The notes: generated by a model not told the origin, from the sequence alone. A stretch of DNA of 64,000 nt from Phyto melanocephala (GCA_941918925.1 OW799233.1:9788001-9852000); one strand, 5' to 3'. Counted from the first letter of the stretch, positions 1-12,189 are shown. Program-made: numbers and translations.

Positions 1-150
1 AATATGGCAACGACGAATTGCTACAACAAGGCAACTATTTAGTAGATGTTTTTTATCAAGGCCGAAAGGTGATGGAAATGTTTATTTTATATTTAATTTA
101 AGAAGAAGGAATAAAATAAGTAAATAAATGTAGAACTTTTGGTTAAAAAA
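1..150. repeat. Dispersed repeat of unknown class, shared with 50590-50765
   Basis: The opening bases (GCAACGACGAATTGCTACAA, then ATCAAGGCC and TTTGGTTAAAAAA) match in order a stretch near 50,610-50,750 (GCAACGGCGAATTGATACAA, GTCAAGGCC, TTTGGTTAAAAAA). The two are clearly related but diverged, so this is an old interspersed repeat. The window edge cuts it. I see no coding potential and no termini that assign it to a class. Confidence 0.45.
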
Positions 151-267
151 AAAATAAATAAAAATAAATTTTTTAATACCGAAAACAAAAAACTAACTTT
201 CCATTTCTTAAACCCTTTAAGCGACCATAATTTTTTGTAGATATTTGTAGATTGTACCGATTCAAAG

Positions 268-455
268 TATTATTCTTTATCAGGTAATCGCAGTTTTTAT
301 ATTGGAAGTTTGATATTTTAAATAAATAAGAGATATGATATTTCAAATAAGAGCGAGAGAATTGTTTTTATATGTTGATTTTGACAGATGTAGTTTAAAA
401 TAAGTGTAGAAAAATTTATCTGCTGAAGAACTATCTGATTATAAAAATTGCCTTG
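268..455 (+). repeat. Dispersed repeat 'R', copy 1
   Basis: This stretch shares ordered blocks with 3893-4095 and with the two arms at 8573-8617 and 10014-10165. The blocks are a TAAxxGCAGTT start, a TTTGAAATAAA-like block, GAGAGAA..GATTGTTTT, then AGTTTAAAATAAGTG(A/T)AGAAAAA and a TTGCCTTGATT-like end. It is AT-rich and non-coding, and I could not assign its class. Confidence 0.4.
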
Positions 456-459
456 GTTT

Positions 460-1230
460 TGATTACTAAAAATGGAGCTTTACTTTCGCAAAAGTTTAAT
501 CGAGAAAGATTAACTAATGTGTCAACCATTCGAAAAGTAGTCAAAAAATTCGAAAAAAACTGAAAAAAAATAGATTGGTTAGGAGCAATAAGAGTCAACA
601 ACTCTTAAAATAATGCTGTTGTAAATAAGAGTGTTGCCGAAAAAATCAAAACATTAATTCTGAATAAATTTCAACAACTTAAAATTTTATCAAGCATAAT
701 GCAGCGAATTTTGACAACAGACTTTTACCTTTATGCGTACAAAATTCAGCTCACTCAGAAGCTCAAACTAACAGGCAATTCATTCAAAGTCATCTTCTCC
801 GATGATGCACATTTCCTTCTAATGGCTTCATAAATACACAAAATTGTCAATTTTAGGGCTCAACAACACCCATTTCTTCCATGATATACAAATGTCTTGT
901 GCTGTTTTTGGTCAGCCTGCGCTATTGGGACTTAATTTTTTGTAGTGACTGTATTCGTTACAGGAACATGATAACAAAGTTCTTGTTGCTTGGTCTGGAC
1001 GACATGGATCTGGACGACTTGTGGTTTTAAGATGACAGCGCCAACTACCACACCGCTTAAAACAATTCATTTATTTTGTTTACGATATACAGAACAAATC
1101 ATTTCAACTGGCCACCAAGATAATGCAGTTTAACTTGGTGAGCTTCTCTGTTTGGAGTTTTGTGAAATTTTAATTTTTAGCAAATGAACCAGAGACAATT
1201 TCAACGTGTCATTGGTGAAGTGAGGTACAG
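460..1230 (+). mobile_element. Tc1/mariner-type transposase relic 1
   Basis: Conceptual translation across frames gives pieces of one IS630-type DDE transposase in order. They are a helix-turn-helix end (VSTIRKVVKKFEKN), SVAEKIKT, MQRILTTDFYLYAYKIQLTQ, then FSDDAHFLL with the first catalytic Asp region, NTQNCQFWG and LDLDDLWFQDDSANYHTA with the second Asp region. Stops and frameshifts separate the pieces. About 20 codons usually found between the linker and the FSDEAHF motif are missing. It is clearly dead. The same family recurs at 7925, 15070, 29150, 29523 and 43578. Confidence 0.72.
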
Positions 1231-2075
1231 TCATATCTCTGTGAAAAATTCATAAGTTTCATGAAAATAGTAATGGCCCCTCCTAATATTATTTGCGACT
1301 TTGATGGAAAACTTTTGTAGCATTATGTTTATTATAAAGGGTAACATATATTCGTTATAACCAATTTGACACTCTTATACTTTTTTTATTACTTATGTGT
1401 GCCTTTATATCCGTCCCTATACATCTGCTTATATATTTATGTGTGTGTGTGGGGGTCTTCTTATCTGCATATCTATAAAAGGTTGTTGAATAAAGTGTTT
1501 TTTTTTTTTTGGGTGGGGTGGGTGCTGGGGGGTGTTGGTTGTTGTCGGTCTTCTAATAATTCCGACTGTCCACTCACATTATGTAACAACAATTTTACAA
1601 AAGAAGCGGTTGTCAGTGTGAATTTCGTTACGTTTCACTTGTTTTCTTAGGGTATTTTACGAGGGGCAAGTCACTGATGCAAAATGAAATCTTTAGAAAT
1701 TATATTGTAATTTTTTGTGGCTAAAAAGTGTGAAATACGTGACCTAATATGTCATGTACAATACATTAATTTTCTTAATGTTTCCTCTTACATCTTTTGC
1801 CTTTTTATTATTTTTATTCCTGCCTTCTTCTTCTTCTTTTTTTAATTGTGATAGAAATACATTATTATAGAACAATAAAAAAATCCCATCATTATACTTA
1901 AACAATTGTTAGAATGTATTTTTTTTAAGTAAGAATATTGCCACAGATGTACTGCGTTGCTCATGCAAATTATTAAAGATTTTTAAATGTTTTATAAAAC
2001 TGATTTTTTATGTAAATTTTATTTATAATTCTCTTATAAAGCTGTTTTAATTCTTATGTATTAGACCGTTATTGT
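1231..2075. other. Intergenic, no gene; G-rich tract
   Basis: This is AT-rich sequence without supported genes. The notable feature is a poly-T run followed by GGGTGGGGTGGGTGCTGGGGGG, split here as 1511-1521 and 1522-1532. It has four G-runs and fits a G-quadruplex motif. The open frame over this stretch (1366-1650) is compositionally biased and not believable as a protein. Confidence 0.5.
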
Positions 2076-3085
2076 GTATGCCCTTCACTTGTCAAGAACC
2101 AAGACTATATCCAGCAAATAAACACGAGAAATAAAACAAACATTTTTCGGTCCTACAATAATTTATAGACACGTTTGCTACTTTTTGTAGATATGATATG
2201 CCTTTAGGGCCATTTGTAAAATTTTCAAAAATCGGGCACTAATCGGCAGAGTTATAGGTAATTTTGAAAAATATACTTTAATATATGTCATGTTTCTCAA
2301 GCTAATAATTAATTTTTGGATGCGCTAAAGACTTCTATCCGTATCCTTAAAATTTATTCGTGAAAAAAACTAAGAAATCGACTTTGAAATAACTGAGACA
2401 TAAACACAAAAATACAACTGCTTCAGTGTTTTGCCTAAAATTTTACAAACGGAAATTTCCCTTTTTTCAACTTCTAAATAACCGAGAGGGCAAAAAAGGT
2501 ATCAATAACAAGGCTTGTCTTACACACTATAATACACTTTAAAAACTTTAAAATGCATGATGATCGCCCCTACAAAATGGCCCCCAACTAATTTATGTAT
2601 TGATCAAATATTGACTTATCCTGTAATATTGATATCGATGAAGGAACTTGGCCAGCAGAATGCAATATATACAATGAAAAATTAAAGTCCAAAATGGAAT
2701 CCTAAATAAAAAGGCAAATGTATGGGTCTAATATAGTAATTAATGATTTGTCTCCTTCAACTCAAACTATATTGGCATCGAAAAAAGGCTTTATCAGTAG
2801 AATACAGTCAACTACATATGTAAAATTCAAAAGTGTAAAATTCAAAAGTTCACCCTTAATTAAATAGGGTGTAATTTTTTTAACCCATAAATATGAATAT
2901 CAAAGAAAATGGCTTGGCTAGTAAAATACAGTTCATTAAAAATGTAAATCAAGGATAGTACAAGGCCGTAAAACGTTAAATCTGGAATCTAGGCTACGCT
3001 ACGATGTGATCATTATACCTATGTAAGCTGATAATGAAGGGTATTAACAGATTCTACACAGCCAAATGTAATACTCCCACTTGCA
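2076..3085 (+). mobile_element. DINE-1-like (Helentron-associated) element, degraded
   Basis: The element starts with ATGCCCTTCACTTG, a degraded ATACCCTTCACCTG subterminal repeat. It ends with ATGAAGGGTATT followed by a decayed hairpin and ACTCCCACTTG. It shares interior blocks with 13839-14797: TAATTTATAGA, TTTGCTACTTTTTGTAGATAT, ACAAAATGGCCCCC, and repeated 'ggtatc..gaaagg.cttg..agtagaatacag' modules. This subfamily has degenerate internal repeats of about 100 bp. It is non-coding, as DINE-1 elements normally are. Confidence 0.6.
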
Positions 3086-3892
3086 ATAAATTACTCCATT
3101 ATTTTTACTTTTTCTTTTTACTTTCTAACAGTGGAAAAAGTGAACGAATATTAAACGATATTGAATAATAAAAAAGTTTTTTAAAAAAGGGTTTCAAAAA
3201 TAATCTCTTGAAGGAAAACTGCCTGAAGCCCAGAAATTAATAAAAGTCCAATTTGTTGGGTTTTTGTAAGTACTAATTAATAAAAACCTTTCTGTTGAAA
3301 GAAAATCATTCAAATGACGCAAAGTATAACTGCCGGTACTTTTTGGCACTTTCATTACAATCTACTTACAAAAAATGTCTTGCAAATAAGCCCTTAAAAA
3401 TCAAAACGTACGTACAAAAAAATTTTGTGTCTACAAATATAAAATCAGAATATTAAATCTAAATCATATTGTGAATAATAATTTTGGCTATTACTGCAAA
3501 AACAGTTTCAGTTGTAGTAAATAGCAATTCTGCCAATTACAAGATTTAGTTTCAAAAAAAAAAAATGATTGGGACATATTTTTGAGATCGAATTGTTTTT
3601 AAATGACAAAAAAACGACTGAGGAATGCACAAAATGTGTCGTAAGCGTGTCAAAGTGTGTTTAAATTTTTACTATGAACCGTATAATACTTTTTATTCAC
3701 ATTTAATGACAATGCAATACTTAATCCTTTTTGTGCATTCACAAAACAAGGCTTTCATAAAGATCCCTAAAAAAGTGTTTTTGTTTTGCTAAAAAAAAAA
3801 AAAAAAATGTTTAATTTGATATAACAAAAAACCGTTAACGTTAAAGGTTCTTTACAACACTGTGGTTGTCCTCATCTTTATATGTATGTATT
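3086..3892. other. Intergenic, nothing recognised
   Basis: AT-rich sequence with homopolymer A/T runs. I see no coding segment, RNA gene or repeat termini that I can support. Confidence 0.5.
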
Positions 3893-4095
3893 TCAAGGAA
3901 TATTTATTCATAAGTTAATTGCAGTTCGGAGAGTACATTTTTGTTTATGTTTCTTATATATAAAGATTGACATTTGAAATAAATTAGAGAAGAGAGAAGA
4001 TTGTTTTGGATCTATAGGCTAAGTTTAAAATAAGTGAAGAAAATAATAATCAGCTAACGAATTAAAACTTCCTAACAAATAAATTTACCTTGATG
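3893..4095 (+). repeat. Dispersed repeat 'R', copy 2 (most complete)
   Basis: This is the longest uninterrupted copy. It runs from ATTCATAAGTTAATTGCAG, through GTTCGGAGAGTACATTTTTG, TTGACATTTGAAATAAATTA and GAGAAGAGAGAAGATTG, to GTTTAAAATAAGTGAAGAAA, CAGCTAACGAA and TTACCTTGATG. It serves as the reference that shows the copy at 8573-10165 was split by an insertion. The class is unknown. Confidence 0.45.
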
Positions 4096-7000
4096 TACTT
4101 GTTTTGCAAATTACATTTTTAAATTCTGACTCGTCTTTTAAAAAATATTAATAAATAAATTAATTCATAAACGTAAAGAGTAGTTTAGAAATTATATGTT
4201 TTTCCTCCATTGGTAGTCAACAATTTAGAATTTAACTTCTGGAATAAAATAGAATAGGTTTCAAGATCTTTTGTTAAGGGAACGAACTAAGTTCCTCGGA
4301 TGTGGATTGGAATGACAACAACGCCTCATAACATACAAAACAGATATTTGGCTTCACTCTTACGTGATATCGGAAAAGGTACTTAACTGTAATCCTCAGA
4401 AAATTGTTAATAATATCTTCCATGAGAAGAAGCAGTTAATTATATTCCATACTTAATGTGACATTTATTGAGTGTTCTGATCATATTTAGTATCTAGGTT
4501 TTATTATAAACACTATTTAGAGAGTTTACCAAACAGAACCATTAGAGTCTATCTATAATTGTCAAATACTGCTTGAAAAAACGTGGGACCTTTAAACAAA
4601 AAGGGTTTACTTGTCTTTTAACACTATGACATAACCTAAATTACTTATGCAGCACTTGCAAAGTGGCCATAGATGGAGCAAATCGATGCAAATAATGCTC
4701 TTAGGTGCATTATTTGCTTTGGATGTAATTACGTTACAGGAACCAGTAGAATATGTCTGGCTGCATTTGGACTTTCAATGACTGCAGGGCTTAAAAAGCC
4801 TTAAAATTGAAAATATAAAAACGTATAAAGATTGCCAAAAATAAAATTTTTGACGCCATCGGTCAGTGATATATTTTTACTAATTAAATTTTGAATCAAC
4901 TCATCAGTGTTGAAATTTTTGACCGGGCGTTCTTCGTATCTTGTAGTCCATGTGAATAAGAAATTGCCAACCGCATCGAAAAAATGTGAATTGGATATAT
5001 ATTGAAACGGAATCTTTTTGTGGTGATCTCCTAGATATAAACGAGGGAAAGTATTTATTCTCATAGGTGCTGAGCTTGCTTGAGAAAGAGCTCAAGAGAT
5101 ACGCTTGGCTAACGAATTTCTGTGTCTTTCTTAAGCTTAAATCAAGGGACTCCACTTTCTGTAAAAATCACAGGTCTTGTCTGGTTTTCTTACCAAAAGC
5201 TGAATTTTCAGATACCATTTAAATAAAACTGCCGGCTTCAGTTTTGTAGATGAAAAAATAAGACCATGGAGCATGTTCTATGCAAAAGGAATCATCGATC
5301 TTTATTTTATTTAATAATGAGGGAGGACTGATCTGAGCAGTTCCTGATTTTTTATCTTTTTTTTTATTTTGGTGAAGTCAAAAATATTAGAAATAAAAAA
5401 TGTTAGAAATCAAGAATTTTAATTGGGCCTTTCAAATGAGCCACTTATACGCAGTCACGACTAATATCTTAATAAAATTATACCTAAAAACAAATGAGAG
5501 GGATTGCTCTATTGAATTATACTAAAGGCATAGGAATTCAACAAAAGTTTATTACTGTACTGAGTTCAGACAAGATAATTTAAAAAAAATGTTTTTGAGG
5601 GATTAGCTCAGACCTCCAGAGGACATAAAAAATGCTTTAAATAACTAGTAGTATATACAGTGGAATCTATCAATAGAAAGCAATGATCTTCTTAAAGAAC
5701 GTTGTACGGACAGCCTAGCAGTGTCAACCCGAAGAGATTGTCCGCATAACGAAAGTGTCCGTAATGGCAGATTCCACTATAATTACTTTGTTGAGTGTTT
5801 GATAAATATATCACACAGAATGACAAACTCTTCTTACCCTTTGCTACCGCTGTTGCTTGTGAATATTATAAAATTTAAAATAAAATTAAATTAACCACTT
5901 GCACTTATGTATTTATTTATTTACTATCCTAGATTTGCTTTGATCCTTTACTACTTTAGAAATATCAATATTTGTGCAGCGATATAGAAATAAAAGTTAA
6001 GTGAACATATTTTAAAAATTTATTAACTTCAATATGAAAGGGTAAGTATTTCGTAAATATTAAACTTAAAACATTAAGTTTAATGTACATAACATCATTA
6101 TGTTTTATGTAATATTGCGTACTAACACTAACACAGTTATGTTCATGCACATTAAAATCAATAACTACTTCCTAACGTTCTCCAACAAAATCCAGCCAAC
6201 TGAATTTTAATACATTTACGTTTATTACACAATTTAATGGTTATGCTAAATCAATTTAATAATTTATTTATAACTTGTTATGCAATTTAAAAACATTGCA
6301 AAACATTTAAGTTACACAAATTAGAAAATTTTATGGTTTTAATCACAAACTGGTGAATAGGTTTTTTTAAAGTAACAAATTTCTCTCAGCTGAAAAGCAT
6401 CAACAAAGTACAAAGTACCATTCATATTTATTAGTGTGTGAGCAATGAAGATGAAAATATTGTCGTTCCACAAAATCCTTAATAAAAACTTTATTTTTCA
6501 TCCGATTTTTTTCAAATTACGCTTAAAATGTTTGTAATTAAATAAGCTATTTGGTAAAAAAATAAAACATTCCAGATCTTTACTATAACGTAGCAAAAAA
6601 ATGAAGTAAAAATGAAAAATTTTGAAAAAAACGTAAAAAATAGGCAAATTTTGAGGTGCCATAACTCAGCCATTTCTTATCAGATAGAAATTTTCAGCAT
6701 ATCGACGGAAAAGGCATTCAATTACCTTTCCAACGATATGTCACACTTTTCGGTTGGGCTCCACAAGGGTTTGAGTGGGACCATACACCGAAAAACACAA
6801 AAGTACCGTTATCTAAAAAACGGTACTTAGAAAAAAAATTACAACGTTTTTCGTGTTCAGGAGGTCCCAATTAACTTATCTAGGCATGTGGCGTTCTTGG
6901 TATTTTTTGGCTGTAAACCAGTGTAATACTCACACACTAATTTGTATTATTTAATTTATAAAGATTTTCAACATTAACAAAAAAAAACTAAATAAATTTA

Positions 7001-7924
7001 AAAGCATATTTCAACAATTAATATGAACTGATGTAGCGTTTCATGATTAAAATTTTTCTAGTTTGTGGTACGTGAATTTGAATAAGTGACATCTCAATTA
7101 TTGGCATTTCATCATTTTGCAGCCAATTTACTTCATAACCTCAAAATTTTATAGGGTCTTAGGTGTGTCATTCGAAATGTGAAATTAATATAAACCTTAG
7201 TTCTCTTTAAAGGTATGGGTATAATAAAGTTCACTGATAAATTCAATACGTGCTGCCATATAAGTGAATGTTTTCTTTACATATTGTAAAACTTAAGTGT
7301 CAAAATTGTCATTTTATTTTGTTGCTTCTTTATATTTGTTATACTTTTCAACACATTGTCGGCTTGAAAGTCAATGTCAGAGAATAAAAAAAAAACACAA
7401 ATAACTCATTGAAATTCAACTCATATAGTACAGTTACAGTAATAATAAAAACAAAGAATAACAACAAGGACATACTTAGCAAGTATTTCCAACATCACAT
7501 ATACACACATACATACAAATATATTTACAAACATACATACTTATAAGAATTTGTATTTAAATATATTTTTAAGCCATGCGGTTTCTTTCAGTCAAAAATT
7601 AAGTGAGAACTTTTGAAAAGCATAAACAGAAAGTTATTTATTAAAAAAAAAATTCAAAGAAATTAAATTTTTGTAAATTTATTTTTAAATGTTATTTAAC
7701 AAAAAAATAATCTAAAAATTTATTACAAATTTTCCACTTATACGAATCCATATCTGATAAATCAATCGTCATTTGGGCCCCGTTTGCTTAGCAAATTTTA
7801 CTAGACTAGACCATAGACTAACATCAGAGCATAGTTTGCAAGTTGTGCAAATTTATTTTCAAATTCGTAATCAATAACGACTGAAAAAAAATTATCCTAG
7901 CAATTATTCATAATTACAATGGAT
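4096..7924. other. Intergenic, no supported gene
   Basis: This is AT-rich sequence. Two short overlapping reading frames on the minus strand (4801-5155) and one on the plus strand (6612-6830) exist, but neither shows a recognisable motif. The stretch around 6640-6840 (CATAACTCAGCCATTTC, GTCACACTTTTCGGTTGGG, then two near-identical ACGGTACTTAG/AAAGTACCG blocks) has the look of an old interspersed repeat, though I see no second copy here. Confidence 0.4.
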
Positions 7925-8465
7925 ACTCCAACCAATAATAAGCATCTGCAAGGACGTCGAAAAATGCACTCCAAAGAAGCAATTGCTACTGCAGATCCTA
8001 GTGTTACGGACGAGTGTCAATCTATTTTCTGAAATGTTTTACATAAATTTCTTCGACCAAATTTATAACCAGTGCCGCCATCATGCCCAAAAAAAATAAT
8101 TTTCAGCGACTCGGCACACTTTCTTCTCAGTAGATTAGTTAACAATCAGAATTAATGCATTTTGGCAAATGAAAATCCACAAGTGAATGAAAATGTCGAT
8201 GCAACCACAAAGTGTCACAATTTGTTGCGGTTCATCGGTTGGCGGCGAAAAAGAAAGAACTGGATGGTGCCACTTACCACACAGCCAACGAAAAATTACT
8301 TTTTTGCGCAAGAATTCAATTTCGACACATCAACGACATTCAACCTCAATTTTGTCTCAGTGTCATTGAAAATATTGACCAACGGATAAAAGTATGCCAC
8401 CGAAGTCGTAGCAAGCATTTGACCGATAATTTAATTTCGCACATAATTGTCATGGATCCTTCTAT
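7925..8465 (+). mobile_element. Tc1/mariner-type transposase relic 2
   Basis: Translation in shifting frames gives IFSDSAHFLLSRLVNNQN (aligned to the family's FSDEAHFWLNGYVNKQN), then ANENPQVNEN, then ELDGATYHTANEK with the second catalytic Asp region. It ends with SVIENIDQRIKVCHRSRSKH, the typical C-terminal end. The segments between these blocks are deleted and frames are broken at several points, so it is a dead, internally deleted copy. Confidence 0.7.
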
Positions 8466-9216
8466 CATAATGGGAAATATTAAAGTAAATCTCTGAAAAC
8501 TTTTTGTTTAATTTATACATATAAGCGAACTCTATTTTTGAAACATAAATTTAAAAATTAAATCCAAGGCATATTTATTTATCAAGTAACCGCAGTTCGG
8601 ACGGAAATTTTGTTTTTATACCCTTCACCTGTGGTGCACAAGGGTATAGCTATGTCATTCCATTTGTAATTTCTACAATTTTCATTTTCGACCCCATAAA
8701 GAATATATTTTCTGAAAGCTTATGATAGAGGAGTCGATTAAGCTTTGACCTTCTGTCCGTGTGTTGGTTGAAATCAACTTTTTGAAGCAACTATATGTTC
8801 TTTAGTTCTGTGTATGGTATCAATCTCTTGGAAATTCAGCAAAATCGCCCGATAACTTTCTGAGATATGAGAAAAAAACCACGACCACCTCGTTTTTTTC
8901 ACAATTACAACAACATACATATATACTGGTTAGAGTAAACGTGGCATCGAGTCCCAGCTGAGCCAAAAAAAAATTTTTTTATTTTATATATTATTTATTA
9001 TATTTTTTTTATATATTTTTTTTTATTTTTTTTTAAAATTTGTTTAAAAATTTTTTTTAAATATTTTTTGTATTTTTTTTTTGTTTTTAATATATTTTTT
9101 TTTATTTTTTTTTTTGTAATTTTTTTTTAGAAACACATACATAAACTCAATAATTTTACAATGGTATGTTTTTTATATGTATGTTTTTTACATGTATTTA
9201 CGTATTTTATATGAGA

Positions 9217-9960
9217 CTAGCCAAACCCGGCGCGCGTTGCTACGCCCCTTAATGAATCGAAATGCATTCTGAACTTTAATTGAATATCAAGTGCAAAAGC
9301 CTAAATATTATAATTTTTTTTATGGGCGTGGCATTGCCCACTTTTCTAATCACGAAATTGTAAAGTCATAACAGCTCAATATGTGTGCAAAGTTTCAGAA
9401 GAATCGGACCAGTGCAAGTACCTCAAAATTAAAATTTTTTTTATGGGCGTGGCCCTGCCCACTTTTCTAATCACGAAATTATTTAGTCATGACAGCTCAA
9501 TATGTGTGCAAAGTTTCAGAAAAATCGGTCTGGTGCAAGTACCTCAAAATTGTACCTTTTTTTTATGGGCGTGGCCCCGCCCACTTTTTTAATCACAAAA
9601 TTATAAAGTCACGACAGCTTAATATGTGTGCAAAGTTTCAGAAAAATCGGTCCAGTGCAAGTACCTCAAAATTAAAACTTTTTTAGGGGCGTGGCCCCGC
9701 CCACTTTTCTTATCACGAAATTATTTAGTCATGACAGCTCGATATGTGTGCAAAGTTTCAGAAAAATCGGCCAAGTGCAAGTAGCTAAAACTGATAACTA
9801 ATTTTTTATGGGCGTGGCCCCGCCCACTTTTTTTCATCCATAAACACTCCTCGGTATGTGTACAACAACTTACCAAAGTTTGTGCCCAATCGGTTTTGCA
9901 GTTTCAGAGTCTATAGCTAACACACACACACACACAGAGTTTCACTTTTATATATATAGA
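9217..9960 (-). mobile_element. Non-autonomous Helitron, family B
   Basis: Read on the minus strand, the element starts TCTATATATATAAAAGTG and ends CGCGCCGGGTTTGGCTAG. It sits between host A and T (A|T), as Helitrons do. A GC-rich segment that could fold (GTAGCAACGCGCGCC) lies just inside the CTAG end. There is no Rep/helicase coding. Most of the body is a five-unit tandem array. It is inserted in the DINE-1-like element 8618-10016. Confidence 0.7.
9321..9930 (-). repeat. Tandem array, five units of about 121-123 bp, inside Helitron B
   Basis: The motif TATGGGCGTGGC recurs at 9321, 9442, 9564, about 9684 (as TTAGGGGCGTGG) and 9807. Each is followed by CCACTTTTCTAATCACGAAA, GACAGCTCAATATGTGTGCA and AAGTTTCAGAA(A/G)AATCGG. 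A short (AC)n run closes the array near 9920. Reading frames through it are simple read-through of the repeat. Confidence 0.8.
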
Positions 9961-11879
9961 TGAATGGTGATACCAACAAATGTTATTGCATGACTACTTG
10001 TTACTTGTTACTTGTTTTTCTATATTAAGTTTAACATTTAAAATAAACGAGAGAAAAGAAAAGATTGTTTTTTATCTAAAGGCTATGATGCCAGAAGTTA
10101 AAAATAAGCGAAGAAAAAAATATTTAGGTGACGAATCCAGACCACCTTATAAATAAATTTGCCTTGATTAAATAAAAAAAAACAAATATTGCCTCTTTAA
10201 GTCTAAAGAAATTCAATCCGTAATTGAGAGAACCTCAACAGTAAAACTAACTTATTTTTTTTTAAATATTTATACATTTGAATACACCGTCTTAAAATCC
10301 TTCATTTATTAGCAACAACTATTTTAGTTAATCATCACAATTTTGATACTTGTGCTGCTAGTGAAGACTTTTGTAAGATCTAGAGTGAGCCATTTTATTA
10401 TTTTATTTGTTTTTTATTTAAGTTTCGGGGATCAAAAAAACTTATTTCGAAATTTTTGTATGGGCACTTGGTACTTACTTGCTTATGGGGAAACTTCAGA
10501 ACTGTAAGTGTGTAGAGTATACTTTGTACAATATATTTATATCTGTTTTTGTGTGTGTGTATGTGTGTTACAAATAAGTTGAAAAAAAAACACTTGAAAA
10601 GGAAATAGAAAATGTTGGAAATTGGAAAAGGAAATTTATATTCACAAACAGTTGCATATAATATCACATATGCACATTCCCACAAACACACTCACACAGT
10701 GTTATTGTTATAAATTTGTTATGCATAACAAATTAAACAACGCCGCCAACAATGTTTAACTAAAACAAACAATAAACACTTTTTACGAGTAATGCATGAT
10801 AAAAACAAATTAAAGAACAAATTTTAAGTAGAAAATTATCTACATCCACGTAATTAAAAAAATAACAAAAATAACTAGTTATACACAGTGTATTGAATGC
10901 CGAAAACAATTTTTTATAACTTCTTGTATATTTTAATTTTGCTGAACATGAATAAGCTTTATTGTCTTTGTTTAAAAAAAATATATCTGGAAATTCGCAG
11001 ATCTTTCTATACAAATGTTTAGGTCTTATTAAAAAATTATCACGCTCAGAACAACAGATCACTTTATATTTCATCGGATCATACAAAACTTTGTTGAAAG
11101 TAAGAGGACAAATTGTGTATTACATATGATGCACAAGCGTATCAATCATAACGTCTGTGCATCATATGTGATGCACTGGACAGACATAGGGTGAATATAT
11201 TTTTATAATAAAATATTTTTAAAATAATAGCTAACATTTTAAGTAGTTATTATACCCTGTTCAGACAGATATTTTTAATTGTTTCAATTTAGTGTTGATT
11301 GAGCAATTAAAATAAGTGTTCACACATACTCAATTTATCTTACTCCATTAGAATTTGATAGCTGTAAAAATACGATGTATTTACATAATGCCTTCTCTTC
11401 AGTTTTTTTCCTGTTCATAAAATATATTTACAATTATATTTATATACTTACATAAATGTATGAATTTGAATTTATTTAAACATTTTATTAAAATTTCCAT
11501 CAACCATTTTCCATTTTCTTACTTTTTGTTTTTTATATATTTATTTGTTTGACATTAGAAATGCCACCTATAGAATTTTCTTCTCACTGACATACTTCTC
11601 AAGAATTGTATTTTGAGTTTTGGATAATAAGTGAAACAATAAAGTATATATTACTCAATTTATAAGTAATTTTTAGTATGGTAAATTGAACTCAATAAAG
11701 GCCTTTAATTGCGATAAATTGATAATTAAGGCGGGTGTGTGAACATAGTATTACGAAATTTTTTGTATTATTTTTTTCAAGTTTTTCCACAAATATCAAG
11801 CCAAATCATTCTTAATTTTAAAATATTATATACATAAGTAGAGAAAAAAATAAATAGATATGAACTTTAATTTGTTTGA

Positions 11880-11978
11880 TTTCTAGGCTACGCATAGCGT
11901 AGGTTAAAATACCTAAATATGATTATAACGATTAAGGGTGTTATAATCTGCGGCACAGCTGAATACAGCTTTCTTACT
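11880..11978 (+). mobile_element. DINE-1-like 3' end fragment
   Basis: Ordered blocks match the 3' part of the 2076-3085 and 13839-14797 copies. They are GGCTACGCATAGCGTAGG, ATTAAGGGTGTTATAA (subterminal repeat), a decayed hairpin GCGGCACAGCTGAAT, and CTTTCTTACTT. Only the 3' end is recognisable. Confidence 0.45.
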
Positions 11979-12189
11979 TATTTGTAGCATGTATATTTGT
12001 ACGTATGTATGTATATAAGTACACACATACATATTTACTTCTGTTTATTTTTTATATATTTATAACTTTAGCCATTTGAAATAAATTGACAGGATAAAAT
12101 TATGTTGGCTTTCAACAGTTTATTATTCCCCATCCATAGAAGCAACTCAAATTTGTTTTACGAATAAATAGATTTTGACACAATATCCC

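Larger units (their letters stand above)
8618..10016 (+). mobile_element. DINE-1-like (Helentron-associated) element
   Basis: The 5' end is TTATACCCTTCACCTGTGG, next to an inverted GTGCACAAGGGTATA. The interior includes GACCCCATAAAGAATATA, TTCTGAAAGCTTATGA, GTCGATTAAGC, a GTCY-type block (CTGTCCGTGTG), CGCCCGATAACTTTCTGAGA, and then a long A/T-only block at about 8966-9130. The 3' side (TGAATGGTGATACCAACAAA..TTATTGCATGA) matches the copy at 40791-41399 read in reverse. The usual terminal hairpin is missing, and the end shows TTACTTG repeated before TTTTT. Confidence 0.68.
8573..10165 (+). repeat. Dispersed repeat 'R', copy 3, split by nested insertions
   Basis: The left arm at 8573-8617 (ATCAAGTAACCGCAGTTCGG..TTTTTGTTTTTAT) and the right arm at 10014-10165 (TCTATATTAAGTTTAACATT..GATTGTTTT..GCCTTGATTAAAT) together equal the single copy at 3893-4095. 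The DINE-1-like element 8618-10016 fills the gap, and that element in turn holds the Helitron 9217-9960. Confidence 0.55.

Noticed and set aside
1366..1650. 94-aa plus-strand frame
   Set aside because: It runs through a T-run and the G-rich tract. Composition is biased and there is no homology motif.
4801..5155. Overlapping minus-strand frames of 83 and 87 aa
   Set aside because: They overlap in two frames and show no recognised motif or splice structure. They may be an old relic but cannot be supported as a gene.
9383..9686. Two overlapping frames beginning MCKVSEESD and MTAQYVCKVSEKS
   Set aside because: Read-through of the 121-123 bp units of Helitron B.
10398..11086. Two minus-strand frames of 97 and 108 aa
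   Set aside because: Low-complexity, Phe/Tyr/Lys/Ile-rich translation of AT-rich DNA with no motif.
11245..11760. Possible MITE with GTTCACACA-type ends
   Set aside because: The ends match only loosely and no target duplication could be defined.
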